Assembly (NCBI RefSeq): GCF_029871235.1
Contig: NZ_SSOM01000071.1
Coordinates: 1-43,959 of the forward strand
Direction: 5' to 3'
DNA length: 43,959 nucleotides
From: Pseudomonas sp. BN411
Lineage (GTDB): Bacteria > Pseudomonadota > Gammaproteobacteria > Pseudomonadales > Pseudomonadaceae
In this document: positions 33,140-41,839 of the stretch, in pieces
How positions within the stretch are numbered: position 1 is the stretch's first letter
Layout of the letters: each line of letters opens with the position of its first letter
Made by a program: the position numbers and the translations under genes
Notes under the pieces: model-generated
Told to the model about the DNA's origin: nothing
The model's database searches: none
What the model saw: the letters and a program-made list of their open reading frames with translations, nothing else

Positions 33140-34519
33140 TCAGTCTCCTTTGGGCGGACCTTCATCCGCCTTCACGTCCAGCAACAATCCATTGCGCGCC
33201 AGCACGAGTACGCGCTGGCCACTCCTCAATGGGGCTTCGCTACGCACCTGCCAACGCTCGCCCTGCAATTGCACCCAGCCGCTGCGCGGGTCGCCCGCCA
33301 TCAGGTCGAGCAGGACGGTCTGGCTGCCCACCAGCCCGGCGTCGCCGCTGACCAGCGCCCGCCGGCGTGCACGCACTGCCATGGCGATGATGGCGAAGAT
33401 CACCAGCCCGCTGGACAGCCCCACAGTGAGGATCAGCGACAGGGGGATACCGAAGCCCGGTACTTCGGTGTCGATCAGGATCACGGCGCCGACCACGAAG
33501 GCGGCGATGCCGCCAAAGCCGATGATGCCGAAGCTGGGCATGAAGGCTTCGGCCGCCATGAATAGGATGCCGAGCAGGATCAGGGCGATGCCGGCGAAGT
33601 TCACCGGCAACAGTTGCAGCGCATACAGGGCGAGGATCAGGCAGATGCCGCCGATCACGCCGCCGACGCCGCTGCCGGGGTTGGAGAATTCGAAGATCAG
33701 GCCGTAGACCCCGATCATCATCAGGATCAGCGCGACGCTGGGGTTGGTGATCACTGCAAGAATCTGCGCGCGCCAGTCCGGCTCACGCTGCACCAGTGGT
33801 GCGCCGACGGTGACCAGGGTGACTTTCTGCCCGGCGATTTCAAAGGTCCGCCCATTCACCTTGGCGATCAGGTCGTGTATGTCATTGGCGAGCAGGTCCA
33901 CTACCTTCAGGCGTTCTGCGTCGGTGGCGGAGAGGCTGACGGATTCGCGCACCGCCTGTTCGGCCCACTCGGCATTGCGTCCGCGCAATTGCGCCAGGCC
34001 GCGGATATAGGCAGCCGCATCGTTGACCTGCTTACGGGCCAGAGTTTCCTCATTGCCACTTACGCCGGTCTTGTCGTCCTTCTTCTCGCCCTTGTCACCG
34101 GTGGGCTTGTCGCCCTCCGGCTGCCCTGGCATGCCGCCGATCTGCACCGGAGTCGCCGCGCCGAGGTTGGTGCCCGGTGCCATGGCGGCGATATGGCTGG
34201 CGTAGAGGATGTAGGTGCCGGCGCTAGCCGCCCGTGCGCCACTGGGGCCGACGAAGCTGGCGACGGGCACCGGACTTGCGAGGATCGCCTTGATGATGCT
34301 GCGCATCGAGGTGTCGAGACCGCCAGGGGTGTCGATCTGGATCACGACCAGTTGCGATTTGTCAGCCTCGGCGCGTTCGATGCCACGGGTGAGGTAGTCG
34401 GCGGTGGCCGGTCCGATGGGGCCGTCCACGGTCAGCACGGTGACGCTCCCGGCGGCCAGCAACGTGCCGGGCAGGAGCAGGGCCAGGCACAGCAGCCTGC
34501 CAAGCAGCCAGCGGATCAT
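33140..34519 (-). CDS. NfeD-family membrane protein with ClpP-like serine protease domain
   Basis: A 459-aa long-form NfeD. It has a signal sequence ([18 protein letters not shown]), a ClpP/SppA-like protease domain (about 25-235; the motif [12 protein letters not shown] carries the candidate serine), four to five membrane segments (about 245-375), and a soluble C-terminal OB-fold domain (about 395-459). Related long NfeD proteins cleave slipin partners, which fits the downstream slipin gene. An insertion rich in Lys, Asp and Gly ([16 protein letters not shown]) interrupts the protease domain. ATG 34519 has GGAGG 7 bases upstream; ATG 34546 is the alternative. Confidence 0.9.
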   Translation of the reverse strand: MIRWLLGRLLCLALLLPGTLLAAGSVTVLTVDGPIGPATADYLTRGIERAEADKSQLVVIQIDTPGGLDTSMRSIIKAILASPVPVASFVGPSGARAASAGTYILYASHIAAMAPGTNLGAATPVQIGGMPGQPEGDKPTGDKGEKKDDKTGVSGNEETLARKQVNDAAAYIRGLAQLRGRNAEWAEQAVRESVSLSATDAERLKVVDLLANDIHDLIAKVNGRTFEIAGQKVTLVTVGAPLVQREPDWRAQILAVITNPSVALILMMIGVYGLIFEFSNPGSGVGGVIGGICLILALYALQLLPVNFAGIALILLGILFMAAEAFMPSFGIIGFGGIAAFVVGAVILIDTEVPGFGIPLSLILTVGLSSGLVIFAIIAMAVRARRRALVSGDAGLVGSQTVLLDLMAGDPRSGWVQLQGERWQVRSEAPLRSGQRVLVLARNGLLLDVKADEGPPKGD

Positions 34520-34634
34520 GAGGGCCTCCCGCCATGCCGTGTTCACTTACAGCATAGTTGAGGCCATTACTCGGGTATTTGGAGTGAGGTGGGGAGGTGC
34601 AACGGGATGTTTGCGAGCGGCCGCTCCTGTTGTT

Positions 34635-34728
34635 TGTGGGGGCGATTTCAATCGCTAAGGGCCGCGCAGCAGCCCCCTAGGCGGAGGGCAGGACTGTGTC
34701 CTGCTTAGCGACTGAAGTCGCCCCCACA
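34635..34728. repeat. Paired REP element with central GGCAGGACTGTGTCCTGC-like hairpin
   Basis: It starts TGTGGGGGCGATTTCAATCG and ends GACTGAAGTCGCCCCCACA, with an inner GCAGGACTGTGTCCTGC hairpin (GCAGGAC/GTCCTGC). It ends 9 bp before the stop codon of the leftward homocysteine methyltransferase gene and lies upstream of the nfeD operon. Confidence 0.85.
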
Positions 34729-34737
34729 GAGTTCGAG

Positions 34738-35697
34738 TTAAAGGGCCGCGCGGAACAACGGCTTGCACGCCTTGGCGATCTGCTCGATATGGCGGTGGTC
34801 GGTGCCGCAGCAGCCACCCATCACGTTGATGTGCGGCAGGCGCTGGCGGAGCCGTGCGTACTGGGCGCCCAGTTCTTCCGGATCGCCGCTGTCCAGGGCG
34901 ACCGCCTCGTTCAGCTCCGCGTGGCTCCTGCGCGAGGCGTTGGCCCGCAATCCGCGAATGCGCTGCACCCAACGGCTGCCCGGTACCAGCACATCTTCGA
35001 AATGGTCGGGGTGGGCGCAGTTGATCATGTAGTAGGCCGGGTAGGCGGCGGTGGCGCTGTCGACCTGCTCGATGGCTTCCTTCAGTGTCTGGCCGGTGGG
35101 CAGTCTGCCGTCGGTTTCCACGGTGAAGGAGATGACCACGGGCAGGCGGGCCTCGCGCGCTGCGAGGGCGATGCCCAGTGCTTCCTCCGTGTAGTTCATG
35201 GTGATGGCGGTGACCATGTCGGCGGCGGTCTCGGCGAATATGCCGATCTGCTCGCTGTGGTAACGCTGCGCCTGAAACTCGTCCATGGCCTCGTCGGCGA
35301 CATAACCATCGCCGCGCGGGCCGATGCAGCCGCTGATCACCACCGGGGTACGGCCGCTTTCCACTTCACCGCGCAGCTCCTGAAGCAGGGCGATGGCCTG
35401 GCGATTGGCCTCGGCCATGCCCTGGGGGGTGAAGCCGAGGTGGCTGGCCCAGTCGGGATTGGCGCGCCAGGTCGGGCTTTCAAGGATCAGCCCGGTGCCG
35501 TAATGGCTGGCGAGGGCGCAGTAGGCGCGAAAGTACTTGCGCAGGGCTTCCTGGCCGTCCGGGTAGTTGAGCAGCACGAAGGCCGCGAAATCAGGAAGGG
35601 CAATCCCCTCATGGAAAACCAGGGTGGTCTCGATGCCACCGTCGGTGAGGAAAAGCTCGCCCTCCAGTTGCGGCAGGGCATCGCGATATTGCGCCAT
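34738..35697 (-). CDS. Homocysteine S-methyltransferase family protein
   Basis: A 319-aa TIM-barrel enzyme of the MmuM/BHMT family. The three zinc-binding cysteines are visible: Cys227 (MINCAHP) and Cys296-Cys297 (GGCCGTD), together with the N-terminal TDGGIETTL. It transfers a methyl group from S-methylmethionine, betaine or a similar donor to homocysteine; the donor cannot be assigned. The frame is open upstream to 35856, but ATG 35697 (MAQYRDALPQ) has GGAG 8 bases before it and gives the normal family length. No B12-binding domain is present. Confidence 0.88.
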   Translation of the reverse strand: MAQYRDALPQLEGELFLTDGGIETTLVFHEGIALPDFAAFVLLNYPDGQEALRKYFRAYCALASHYGTGLILESPTWRANPDWASHLGFTPQGMAEANRQAIALLQELRGEVESGRTPVVISGCIGPRGDGYVADEAMDEFQAQRYHSEQIGIFAETAADMVTAITMNYTEEALGIALAAREARLPVVISFTVETDGRLPTGQTLKEAIEQVDSATAAYPAYYMINCAHPDHFEDVLVPGSRWVQRIRGLRANASRRSHAELNEAVALDSGDPEELGAQYARLRQRLPHINVMGGCCGTDHRHIEQIAKACKPLFRAAL

Positions 35698-35934
35698 GGT
35701 CTGGGCTCCGTGACCGGTAAAGGATCGCTGTCCGGAGCAGGCTTCTTTGGCGAAGACGGGGCGGGCAGCCGGACTGGCCTCGGGCTTTTTCCGCGATTGA
35801 AGGGTTGGCCCGTAGGCTCTGCACCGGGCGGACTCTGGGCGCTCGGCGGGTAACAAGAAAGGCTAGCACCAGCGTGGGGCGTGGCCTGGCTGGGCTGATG
35901 GGTGGGGATGGCGCTGGAGCAGGGGCTTCGGATT

Positions 35935-36026
35935 TGTGGGGGCGATTTCAATCGCTATGCAGGACAACGTCCTGCCTTGGACGGGGGGCAGCTGTGCTGC
36001 CCTTGGCGAATGAATTCGCCCCCACA
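35935..36026. repeat. Paired REP element with two inner hairpins
   Basis: Left arm TGTGGGGGCGATTTCAATCG, right arm GCGAATGAATTCGCCCCCAC. Two inner hairpins are present: GCAGGACAACGTCCTGC and GGGCAGCTGTGCTGCCC. It sits at the 3' end of the leftward catalase-fold gene. Confidence 0.85.
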
Positions 36027-36041
36027 AGCGGAAGGTTCGCC

Positions 36042-37193
36042 TCAAGGCGTGGTCGCGTCGCTCGCTCCATTGCGCTCGTGGCGATAGGCGCTCACCGCCT
36101 CGTACACCGCCTTGCGCAGCCGGTTGATGCCGCCGATGGGGCGATGCTCGGGCAGGCCGTGCCAGGGGTTGAAGGAGAGGTTGTCGCAGGCGACGTTCTG
36201 CTCGCGGCTGTCGAAGTCCTGGGCCGGGACCTTGATGGTGGCGACCGTCACGAAGGGGGAGACGGATTCGTCCCACTCGACGCTGGTGTCCTCGATCGGC
36301 ATGTAGTGCTGGGCGTTCTGTTTCTGTACCTGGAAGGCGAAGCAGACTGGCACGCGGTCGAGGGACAGCTGCTGGTACAGAGCATTGCGCAGGAAGTTGG
36401 GCAGGGCGGTGTTCTGCTCCGGCAACTCGTAGGGCGGGCAGCTCTGCGGGTCGGGGATGACGCGGTACTTGATGTTCGCCTCGCCCAGCTTGTACGGCGA
36501 AATGGAGCTGTAGGTGGCGCTCACCGGGCTGTCCGGGGCCGGTGCGAGGGTCTTCAGGGCGATGATCAGGTGACGGACTTCCCAGCTGCGCGGGTCGAGG
36601 CTGGGGAAGAAGGCACCGACCTTCTGGCCGTTGGCCTGGGCGTTGAAGTTCTGCCGGTACTGGGCCACGTCACGCACGAAAAACACCGGATGGTTGAACA
36701 TCACGAAGTCCTGTTCGTTGGCGTGTACCGGGCTTTTCATCAGCTTTTCGCCGGGCACGTCGAGCAGCTTGATGGCCAGGCCGCGGGCGTCGCGCGCGCT
36801 GTCGAACTGCGGGAACGCGTTGCCGTTGGACAGGCGCATCACCGCCTGCCAGGTCTTGCCCGGCTCGGCGAATACGCCGGCACGCAGACTGGCGTCCAGG
36901 TCCGGCAGGACGCTGACTTCCGCCTTCACGCAACCGTGGGCCTTGGCATGGGCGTCGCGCAGCACGCGGGTGTTGTCGCGGTGCTGCTCGACGATGCGGA
37001 CAGCGTCCTCGATGATGGCGCGGGTCTGCACCGCTTCATCGGCGGGGATGACTTCTTCGGTGGGCACCGGACCGGAGAACTTCCAGCCGTAGTAGGCCTC
37101 GCCCGCCAGCCAGCCGATCACGCCGACCACCAGCACGAAGAGAAGGAGCTTGCCGAGGAGTCGGCCGAGCCAGAGCCAGAAACGCTTGAGCAT
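36042..37193 (-). CDS. Catalase-fold haem protein, membrane-anchored
   Basis: A 383-aa member of the catalase superfamily with an N-terminal hydrophobic segment (about 12-33) and a catalase-like core. A likely distal His is in KAHGCVKAE (near residue 86), and the proximal motif Arg360-x-x-x-Tyr364 (RKAVYEAV) matches the catalase haem ligand pattern. It lacks much of a true catalase, and its sequence differs from the SrpA-type protein at 16562. Bacterial proteins of this type are related to allene-oxide-synthase-like catalase homologues that act on fatty-acid hydroperoxides, so a peroxygenase function is possible. It follows the di-haem cytochrome gene by 41 bp and is probably cotranscribed. 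Confidence 0.82.
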   Translation of the reverse strand: MLKRFWLWLGRLLGKLLLFVLVVGVIGWLAGEAYYGWKFSGPVPTEEVIPADEAVQTRAIIEDAVRIVEQHRDNTRVLRDAHAKAHGCVKAEVSVLPDLDASLRAGVFAEPGKTWQAVMRLSNGNAFPQFDSARDARGLAIKLLDVPGEKLMKSPVHANEQDFVMFNHPVFFVRDVAQYRQNFNAQANGQKVGAFFPSLDPRSWEVRHLIIALKTLAPAPDSPVSATYSSISPYKLGEANIKYRVIPDPQSCPPYELPEQNTALPNFLRNALYQQLSLDRVPVCFAFQVQKQNAQHYMPIEDTSVEWDESVSPFVTVATIKVPAQDFDSREQNVACDNLSFNPWHGLPEHRPIGGINRLRKAVYEAVSAYRHERNGASDATTP

Positions 37194-37234
37194 GAGTGCT
37201 TGTGTCCTTTGTCTGCTTCAGTGTTGGCGAGGGC

Positions 37235-39109
37235 TCAGCCCTCGCAGGACGGTCCGGGCGTCCAGGGGCGGGGTTCCACCGGGGTGAGCTGGCCTTCCAG
37301 CGCAGGGTTGCCGAGCACCTTGAGGTACTCGATCAGCGCCAGGCGCTCATCCGGGGAGAGGGCGCGGCCGATCACGCCGTTCTTGCGGCAACCGTCGCGG
37401 AACTCGTGGCCACCGTTGCCATTGCCCTTGATGCGGGTGTCCAGCAGGAAGCTGCCGGGGAAGGCGGTGGTCTGGAAGCCGACGAATTTCGGGTCGTACT
37501 CGAAGCTGCCGACATGGAACTGGCTGACCCGTTCGGTAACCGGGGAAAGCAGCTGGAACAGGGTGGGCACCGAGCCGTTGTGCAGGAAGGGCGGGGTGGC
37601 CCAGATGCCGTCCAGGGGGCGGGGCTTGTAGCCGCGTTTCTCCTGCACGCCGATGGGCAGGCCGAAGCCGTCCATGCGGGCACGCCCGTCGCCGGAAATA
37701 CCGGCCTGTTTGTAGGCCTGGTTCTCGACGAAGGCGGTGATGTAGGCCAGGCCCTGGGCGCTGGAAATGCTCTTGAAGTCGATCTTGTCCAGACTGCCGT
37801 CGAACAGCTTCACATCCAGCTTGGCCAGTTGCTCGCGGGTCCAGCCCAGCTTGCTGATGTCGAAGCGGTGATCGGCGATGTTGTCGGCGGTGGTGGAGTC
37901 GGTGCCGATTTCTTCGATGGGCACGACGCGCATGTGCCACTCCGGGTCCCGATCGGGCGCCATGCGTTTGTCCGCTGGTACCACGTGGGGGGCGTGGCAG
38001 TAGGCGCAGTTCTCAGCGAAGAGGGCGCGGCCCTGGCTGGCGCGGGCCAGGTCCACCTTGCCGAAGACTTCTTCCGGCCAGCGCGGCGGGGCGAGCTGCT
38101 TCAGGGTTTCTTCCAGGGTATGGAGATCGCGCACGCGCACACTGGAGGCGTAGCGTTCGGCTTCCGGGACAGCACCGCCGTCGGGCTGGAACAGGTGCAG
38201 GGTGGCACCGACGCCCAGCGCTTCGCCGACGTTGCGGGCCATGGGCTGCATGGCCGAGGCGTTCCACTGCACCCAGTCGAACTTCCAGATGTCCCAGAGG
38301 TGCGGGTAGCTCACCGGGGCGTCGGCTACGCGGTAGTTGTCGGGGCTGATGGCGTCGCCGTAGACGCTGTTGGCGATGCGGCCGAACGCGTCAGTGCGGC
38401 CGAAGCCTTCCTGGGTGGGGTAGAGCCCGCGATGGGTATCGTTCCAGGCGGTGCCGAGCAGGCGGTCGAGGACTTTCTTGAAGTCGCGGCGCAGCTCGTC
38501 CTTGCCTTCGGGATAGCGTTCGCCCAGCACGTGTTCGGCGAAGCGGCTGAACTTCAGCGGGTTGTAGTAGGTGAAGGCCATGCTCATGCCCAGCGCTTGG
38601 CCGAAGCCGCCGCCGCGCAGGGTGGGCACGGTGGATGCCAGGGAGTGCAGCGCGGCGCCGCCGTCGATGCGCACGGCCTGGCCCTTGTAGCGCAGCTCGC
38701 CGGTGTGACAGGCGGCGCAGCTGATGTCGAGGTAGTGGACGCCGGTCTTCTCGTCCTCGTGACGCGCCATGCCCACCGGCAGGTTGCCGGGGTTTTGGGG
38801 GGTGGCGGTCTGTTTCGGGTCTACCAGGAAACCGAAGCGCGCCAGGTATTCCGGGCGGGCGAACTTGTCGCGGGAGAAGGGCAGTTCCAGCGCGGTGAAC
38901 CACTCGTAGCGCAGGCCCTTAACCGTGGTGCCTTGTGGCGTGTAGTAGTAGGTCTGGCGCTCCTGGTCGCTCCACTGATCCAGGTAGTGCAGCTGGTCTG
39001 GCGCCTGGTAGGTCGGGAGGTTGGGGTTGGCGACGTAATAGAGGACGACCGCAAGGCCCGCGAGCAGGAGGAAAAGCACCAGCCAAAGGACACGGCGAAG
39101 CACGCGCAT
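37235..39109 (-). CDS. Di-haem cytochrome c, peroxidase/RoxA-like
   Basis: A 624-aa exported or membrane-anchored cytochrome. A hydrophobic segment at 6-26 is followed by a large domain with two c-type haem sites: CAACH at 131-135 and CAYCH at 368-372. The length and widely spaced haem sites resemble di-haem peroxidase-like proteins and RoxA-type rubber oxygenases more than the shorter CcpA/MauG enzymes (about 350-400 aa). The substrate cannot be deduced; peroxide reduction or oxidative cleavage of an apolar compound are both possible. GGAAG precedes the ATG by about 6 bases. It is upstream of, and close to, the catalase-fold gene, which suggests the two work together in the periplasm. Confidence 0.85.
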   Translation of the reverse strand: MRVLRRVLWLVLFLLLAGLAVVLYYVANPNLPTYQAPDQLHYLDQWSDQERQTYYYTPQGTTVKGLRYEWFTALELPFSRDKFARPEYLARFGFLVDPKQTATPQNPGNLPVGMARHEDEKTGVHYLDISCAACHTGELRYKGQAVRIDGGAALHSLASTVPTLRGGGFGQALGMSMAFTYYNPLKFSRFAEHVLGERYPEGKDELRRDFKKVLDRLLGTAWNDTHRGLYPTQEGFGRTDAFGRIANSVYGDAISPDNYRVADAPVSYPHLWDIWKFDWVQWNASAMQPMARNVGEALGVGATLHLFQPDGGAVPEAERYASSVRVRDLHTLEETLKQLAPPRWPEEVFGKVDLARASQGRALFAENCAYCHAPHVVPADKRMAPDRDPEWHMRVVPIEEIGTDSTTADNIADHRFDISKLGWTREQLAKLDVKLFDGSLDKIDFKSISSAQGLAYITAFVENQAYKQAGISGDGRARMDGFGLPIGVQEKRGYKPRPLDGIWATPPFLHNGSVPTLFQLLSPVTERVSQFHVGSFEYDPKFVGFQTTAFPGSFLLDTRIKGNGNGGHEFRDGCRKNGVIGRALSPDERLALIEYLKVLGNPALEGQLTPVEPRPWTPGPSCEG

Positions 39110-39194
39110 CAGATACTTCCTTGTAGCTTGCTGAAAAATTCCTACCTTATGCCAATCGCTATGGGTGTTGGCAAGGTGCTACTACGTAATTGTG

Positions 39195-40298
39195 CTAAGT
39201 CCCTCGCGGATAGAGCACGACCGCCGCGCGTTGTTTCCCCAGGCCGAAACGGCTAATGCGCTCGAACTCCCGATGAGTGACTGGAATGTGCTGACAGTCC
39301 TGCGCACGCCTGTGCAGGCTGCGTTCGGCGTTGGGATCGTGCAGGTAGATGAAGTTGCGGTCGCAGTCGGTGACCAGCACCCAGTGGGGCGCCCGGCTGC
39401 GGCTGCGGCGATGGCCGTCCACCAGCACCAGGGGTTGGCCACCGGCATCCAGCACGGGACGCAGGTCCAGTTCCTCACCGAGGTGCTGTTCGACGTCGGT
39501 GTTCTCCAGGGCGGAACAGAAGTCCTCGTGGGCCTGGCGAATCACTTCGCGCTTGCCGGCATTGCGCACCTCATCGAGAAACAACGGGCCCTTGTCGCTC
39601 AGGTGCAGCCTGACCTGATAGCCGCGCCGCCAGGCTGCCAGTGCCAGTCCATGCGGGCTGCAGCCGCCGTGGCCGCCGGGCATGTGCACACTGCTGGCTT
39701 CGCGCCAGAGGCGCAGCTCGTCCTGGTGATCGCCGGGCACGGCACCGTCCAGGGCGCCCATGGCCATCAGCAGGCACGCCGGACCGCAGGTGAATTCGGT
39801 GGTCTGGTGGTAATAGGGCACCGGGCGCTGCAGCGCCTGCGGATGCCGGACCACGCGTTTTTCCATGCGCAGGGCTTCGCGGTGGTCGGGGAAGAAGTCG
39901 CTCAGCAGCTCCAGCTGGTCGTAGCTATTGCGCTCGAACAGGGCCACGGCGTCGCGATCGTTGGGGCAGACCTCCAGCCGCAGGTAGGCGCAATCATGTT
40001 CGCGGGCGCTGGTTTCGGCCATGTCCAGCAGGCGCTGGCCGATTCCGTTGCCACGGGCGCGCGGGTCGGTGGCGACAGAGTGGAGGCGGGCGAGGGTGCT
40101 GCCCTGGCGGAACAGCACCAGTGCATAGCCGAGTAATGATTGGCCATCGCCCTCGGCCACCATCAGACAGGCATTGGCCTCCAGCATCATCCAGCGAAAC
40201 TGTTGCCGGCCGAGGCGGGTGGCCTCGAAACAGCGCGTCTCAAGCTCTACCAGCGCCGACAGATCGTCGAGGGTGGCCGCACGTAGAAGCAGGTTCAT
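39195..40298 (-). CDS. GNAT acetyltransferase fused to C39-like peptidase domain
   Basis: A 367-aa two-domain protein. Residues 1-150 are a RimI-like GNAT domain (acetyl-CoA loop ATDPRARGNGIGQRLL near 76-91). Residues 158-367 have the pattern of a C39-type papain-fold peptidase: candidate catalytic Cys171 in TTEFTCGPAC, and His305 in APHWVLVTD with nearby Asp311. No transporter domain or leader-peptide gene is adjacent, so it is not a bacteriocin exporter protease. ATG 40298 is chosen because the GNAT domain starts there; an in-frame start at 40331 is less likely. The modified and cleaved substrates are unknown. Confidence 0.85.
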   Translation of the reverse strand: MNLLLRAATLDDLSALVELETRCFEATRLGRQQFRWMMLEANACLMVAEGDGQSLLGYALVLFRQGSTLARLHSVATDPRARGNGIGQRLLDMAETSAREHDCAYLRLEVCPNDRDAVALFERNSYDQLELLSDFFPDHREALRMEKRVVRHPQALQRPVPYYHQTTEFTCGPACLLMAMGALDGAVPGDHQDELRLWREASSVHMPGGHGGCSPHGLALAAWRRGYQVRLHLSDKGPLFLDEVRNAGKREVIRQAHEDFCSALENTDVEQHLGEELDLRPVLDAGGQPLVLVDGHRRSRSRAPHWVLVTDCDRNFIYLHDPNAERSLHRRAQDCQHIPVTHREFERISRFGLGKQRAAVVLYPRGT

Positions 40299-40522
40299 GG
40301 CAGGCCCCGCAAGGCAGGGGAGGAATCGCACGAGTATTGGCCCGGATTGGAACGCTGTCGAGACGATTGCCGAGGGCGGTGGCGGTCAAAGTTCGAAGGA
40401 GAATTGCGCTTATAGAGAAACATTCCATAGGGCGCCAAAGTTCTTGCTAGCGTTACAAGTGGCGCGTCCAAACTATTGTTTTTATTGGCAATACAAATTT
40501 TTGGCGTCAAGGAAGGTTCACT

Positions 40523-41806
40523 TTGGAAGCCATCTCCTCCGCACCGCGACGCCTCCTGCTGGTCGACCCTTGCGACCACTGCCGGCGAATCCTACCCCAC
40601 CTGGAAGAGGCTGGTTGGACGGTGTCCAGCCAGAACCTGGACGAGGCTTTGGCGGCCAGTTACGACATCGGGCTGTTGCGATTGCGTGGCGACCACCTGG
40701 AACGCGCGGAGGGGATCAAGCACCTGATCAGCCGCAGTGGCACCGAATGGATCGCATTGATCGATCCGCTGACCGAGGTGGGGGCGGGCGTGGATGAGTT
40801 CATCGGCGAGTGGTTCTTCGACGCCATGCCGCTACCGGTAGACCTGCCGCGCCTGCAGGGCCTGTTGGGACGCGCTTTCGGCATTGCGCGCCTGCGTGGC
40901 ATCGGCAATCGCCGGGGCGACCAGAATGAATTGCTGGGCCAGAGCCGGCCGTTGCGGGACCTGCGCAAGCAACTGGCGCGCCTGGGGCCATGCGAGAAAC
41001 CCGTGCTGATCCTGGGGGAGAGCGGCAGCGGCAAGGAACTGGTGGCGCGAACGCTACACAGGATGTCGCGACGGGTGGCGGGACCATTCGTCAGTTTCAA
41101 CTGCGGTGTGTTGCCTGAAGCGGAAACCGCCAACCTGCTGTTCGGCCACCAGGGCAAGCTGGCGTCGGCCAATGGCGGCACCCTGTTCCTCGACGCCATC
41201 CATGAGTTGCCGCCTGGCCAGCAGGAACGTCTGTTGTACTGTTTGCGCTCCAAAACCCTGCGCCATGCCGATGGCGAGGTGTTGAGCCTGAATGTGCGGG
41301 TGCTGGCTTCGACCCGCGAGGAACTGGGCGATCTGGTGGAGCAGGGGACTTTCCATCCTGGCCTGTGCCAGTGGCTGGAGCAGAACCGCCTGCAGATCAC
41401 CCCACTGCGCAAACGCCAGGGCGATATCGCGCTGCTGGCGGGGTACTTCGTTGATCTCTACAGCCTGGAGGCGGGGCGACGACCCAGCCATTTCAGCGAG
41501 GAGGCGCTGGCGGCAATGGTCCGTCACCGCTGGCCCGGCAATGTGCGCGAGCTGGCCAGCCGGGTAAGGCGGGGTTATGCCCTGGCGGAGAATGGGCCCA
41601 TCGAGGCGGATGACCTGGGACTGCAGAGCGCCCCGGTGGACGGGACCCTGCTGGGCACGCTGGAGGACTACAAGCGGCGGGCTGAATATCAGGCGTTATG
41701 CGACGCCCTGGCTCATTACAGCAGCAACCTCAGCCATGCGGCCAAGGTGCTGGGGGTGTCGCGGCCGACGTTCTATCGTCTGCTGCACAAGCATCAGTTG
41801 CTGTAG
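40523..41806 (+). CDS. Degenerate sigma54-activator-like AAA+ regulator (VpsR-like architecture)
   Basis: A 427-aa regulator: receiver-like N-terminal domain (about 8-125), AAA+ domain (135-365) and Fis-type HTH (403-425). Walker A is intact (GESGSGKE, 165-172), but the GAFTGA loop is absent (FGHQGKLASANGG at 207-219 is shortened), and the usual DE of Walker B is Asp224-Ala225. The expected phospho-acceptor is Arg53. It therefore probably neither takes up phosphate nor remodels sigma54 polymerase, and may act on sigma70 promoters as VpsR-type proteins do. The start is TTG 40523 with GGAAGG upstream; no suitable ATG lies nearby. The 40332-40522 leader is AT-rich and probably holds the promoter. 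Confidence 0.85.
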   Translation: MEAISSAPRRLLLVDPCDHCRRILPHLEEAGWTVSSQNLDEALAASYDIGLLRLRGDHLERAEGIKHLISRSGTEWIALIDPLTEVGAGVDEFIGEWFFDAMPLPVDLPRLQGLLGRAFGIARLRGIGNRRGDQNELLGQSRPLRDLRKQLARLGPCEKPVLILGESGSGKELVARTLHRMSRRVAGPFVSFNCGVLPEAETANLLFGHQGKLASANGGTLFLDAIHELPPGQQERLLYCLRSKTLRHADGEVLSLNVRVLASTREELGDLVEQGTFHPGLCQWLEQNRLQITPLRKRQGDIALLAGYFVDLYSLEAGRRPSHFSEEALAAMVRHRWPGNVRELASRVRRGYALAENGPIEADDLGLQSAPVDGTLLGTLEDYKRRAEYQALCDALAHYSSNLSHAAKVLGVSRPTFYRLLHKHQLL

Positions 41807-41826
41807 GGGCGATTGTCGTCGCCCCT
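41805..41826. terminator. Possible bidirectional terminator hairpin
   Basis: AGGGGCGA, six bases, TCGCCCCT: an 8-bp stem starting at the stop codon of the AAA+ regulator gene and lying between two convergent genes. There is no clear T-tract, so termination is uncertain. It may instead be a shortened REP. Confidence 0.4.
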
Positions 41827-41839
41827 GCAACTGTGTTGC

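Noticed and set aside
37196-39256. 686-codon plus-strand open frame opposite the di-haem cytochrome
   Set aside because: The minus-strand gene has two CxxCH sites, a membrane segment and a ribosome site; the plus frame has no recognisable domain and shadow-type composition.
39195-40298. Bacteriocin-type ABC exporter with C39 leader peptidase
   Set aside because: There is no membrane or ATPase domain and no leader-peptide gene nearby; the C39-like domain is fused to GNAT instead.
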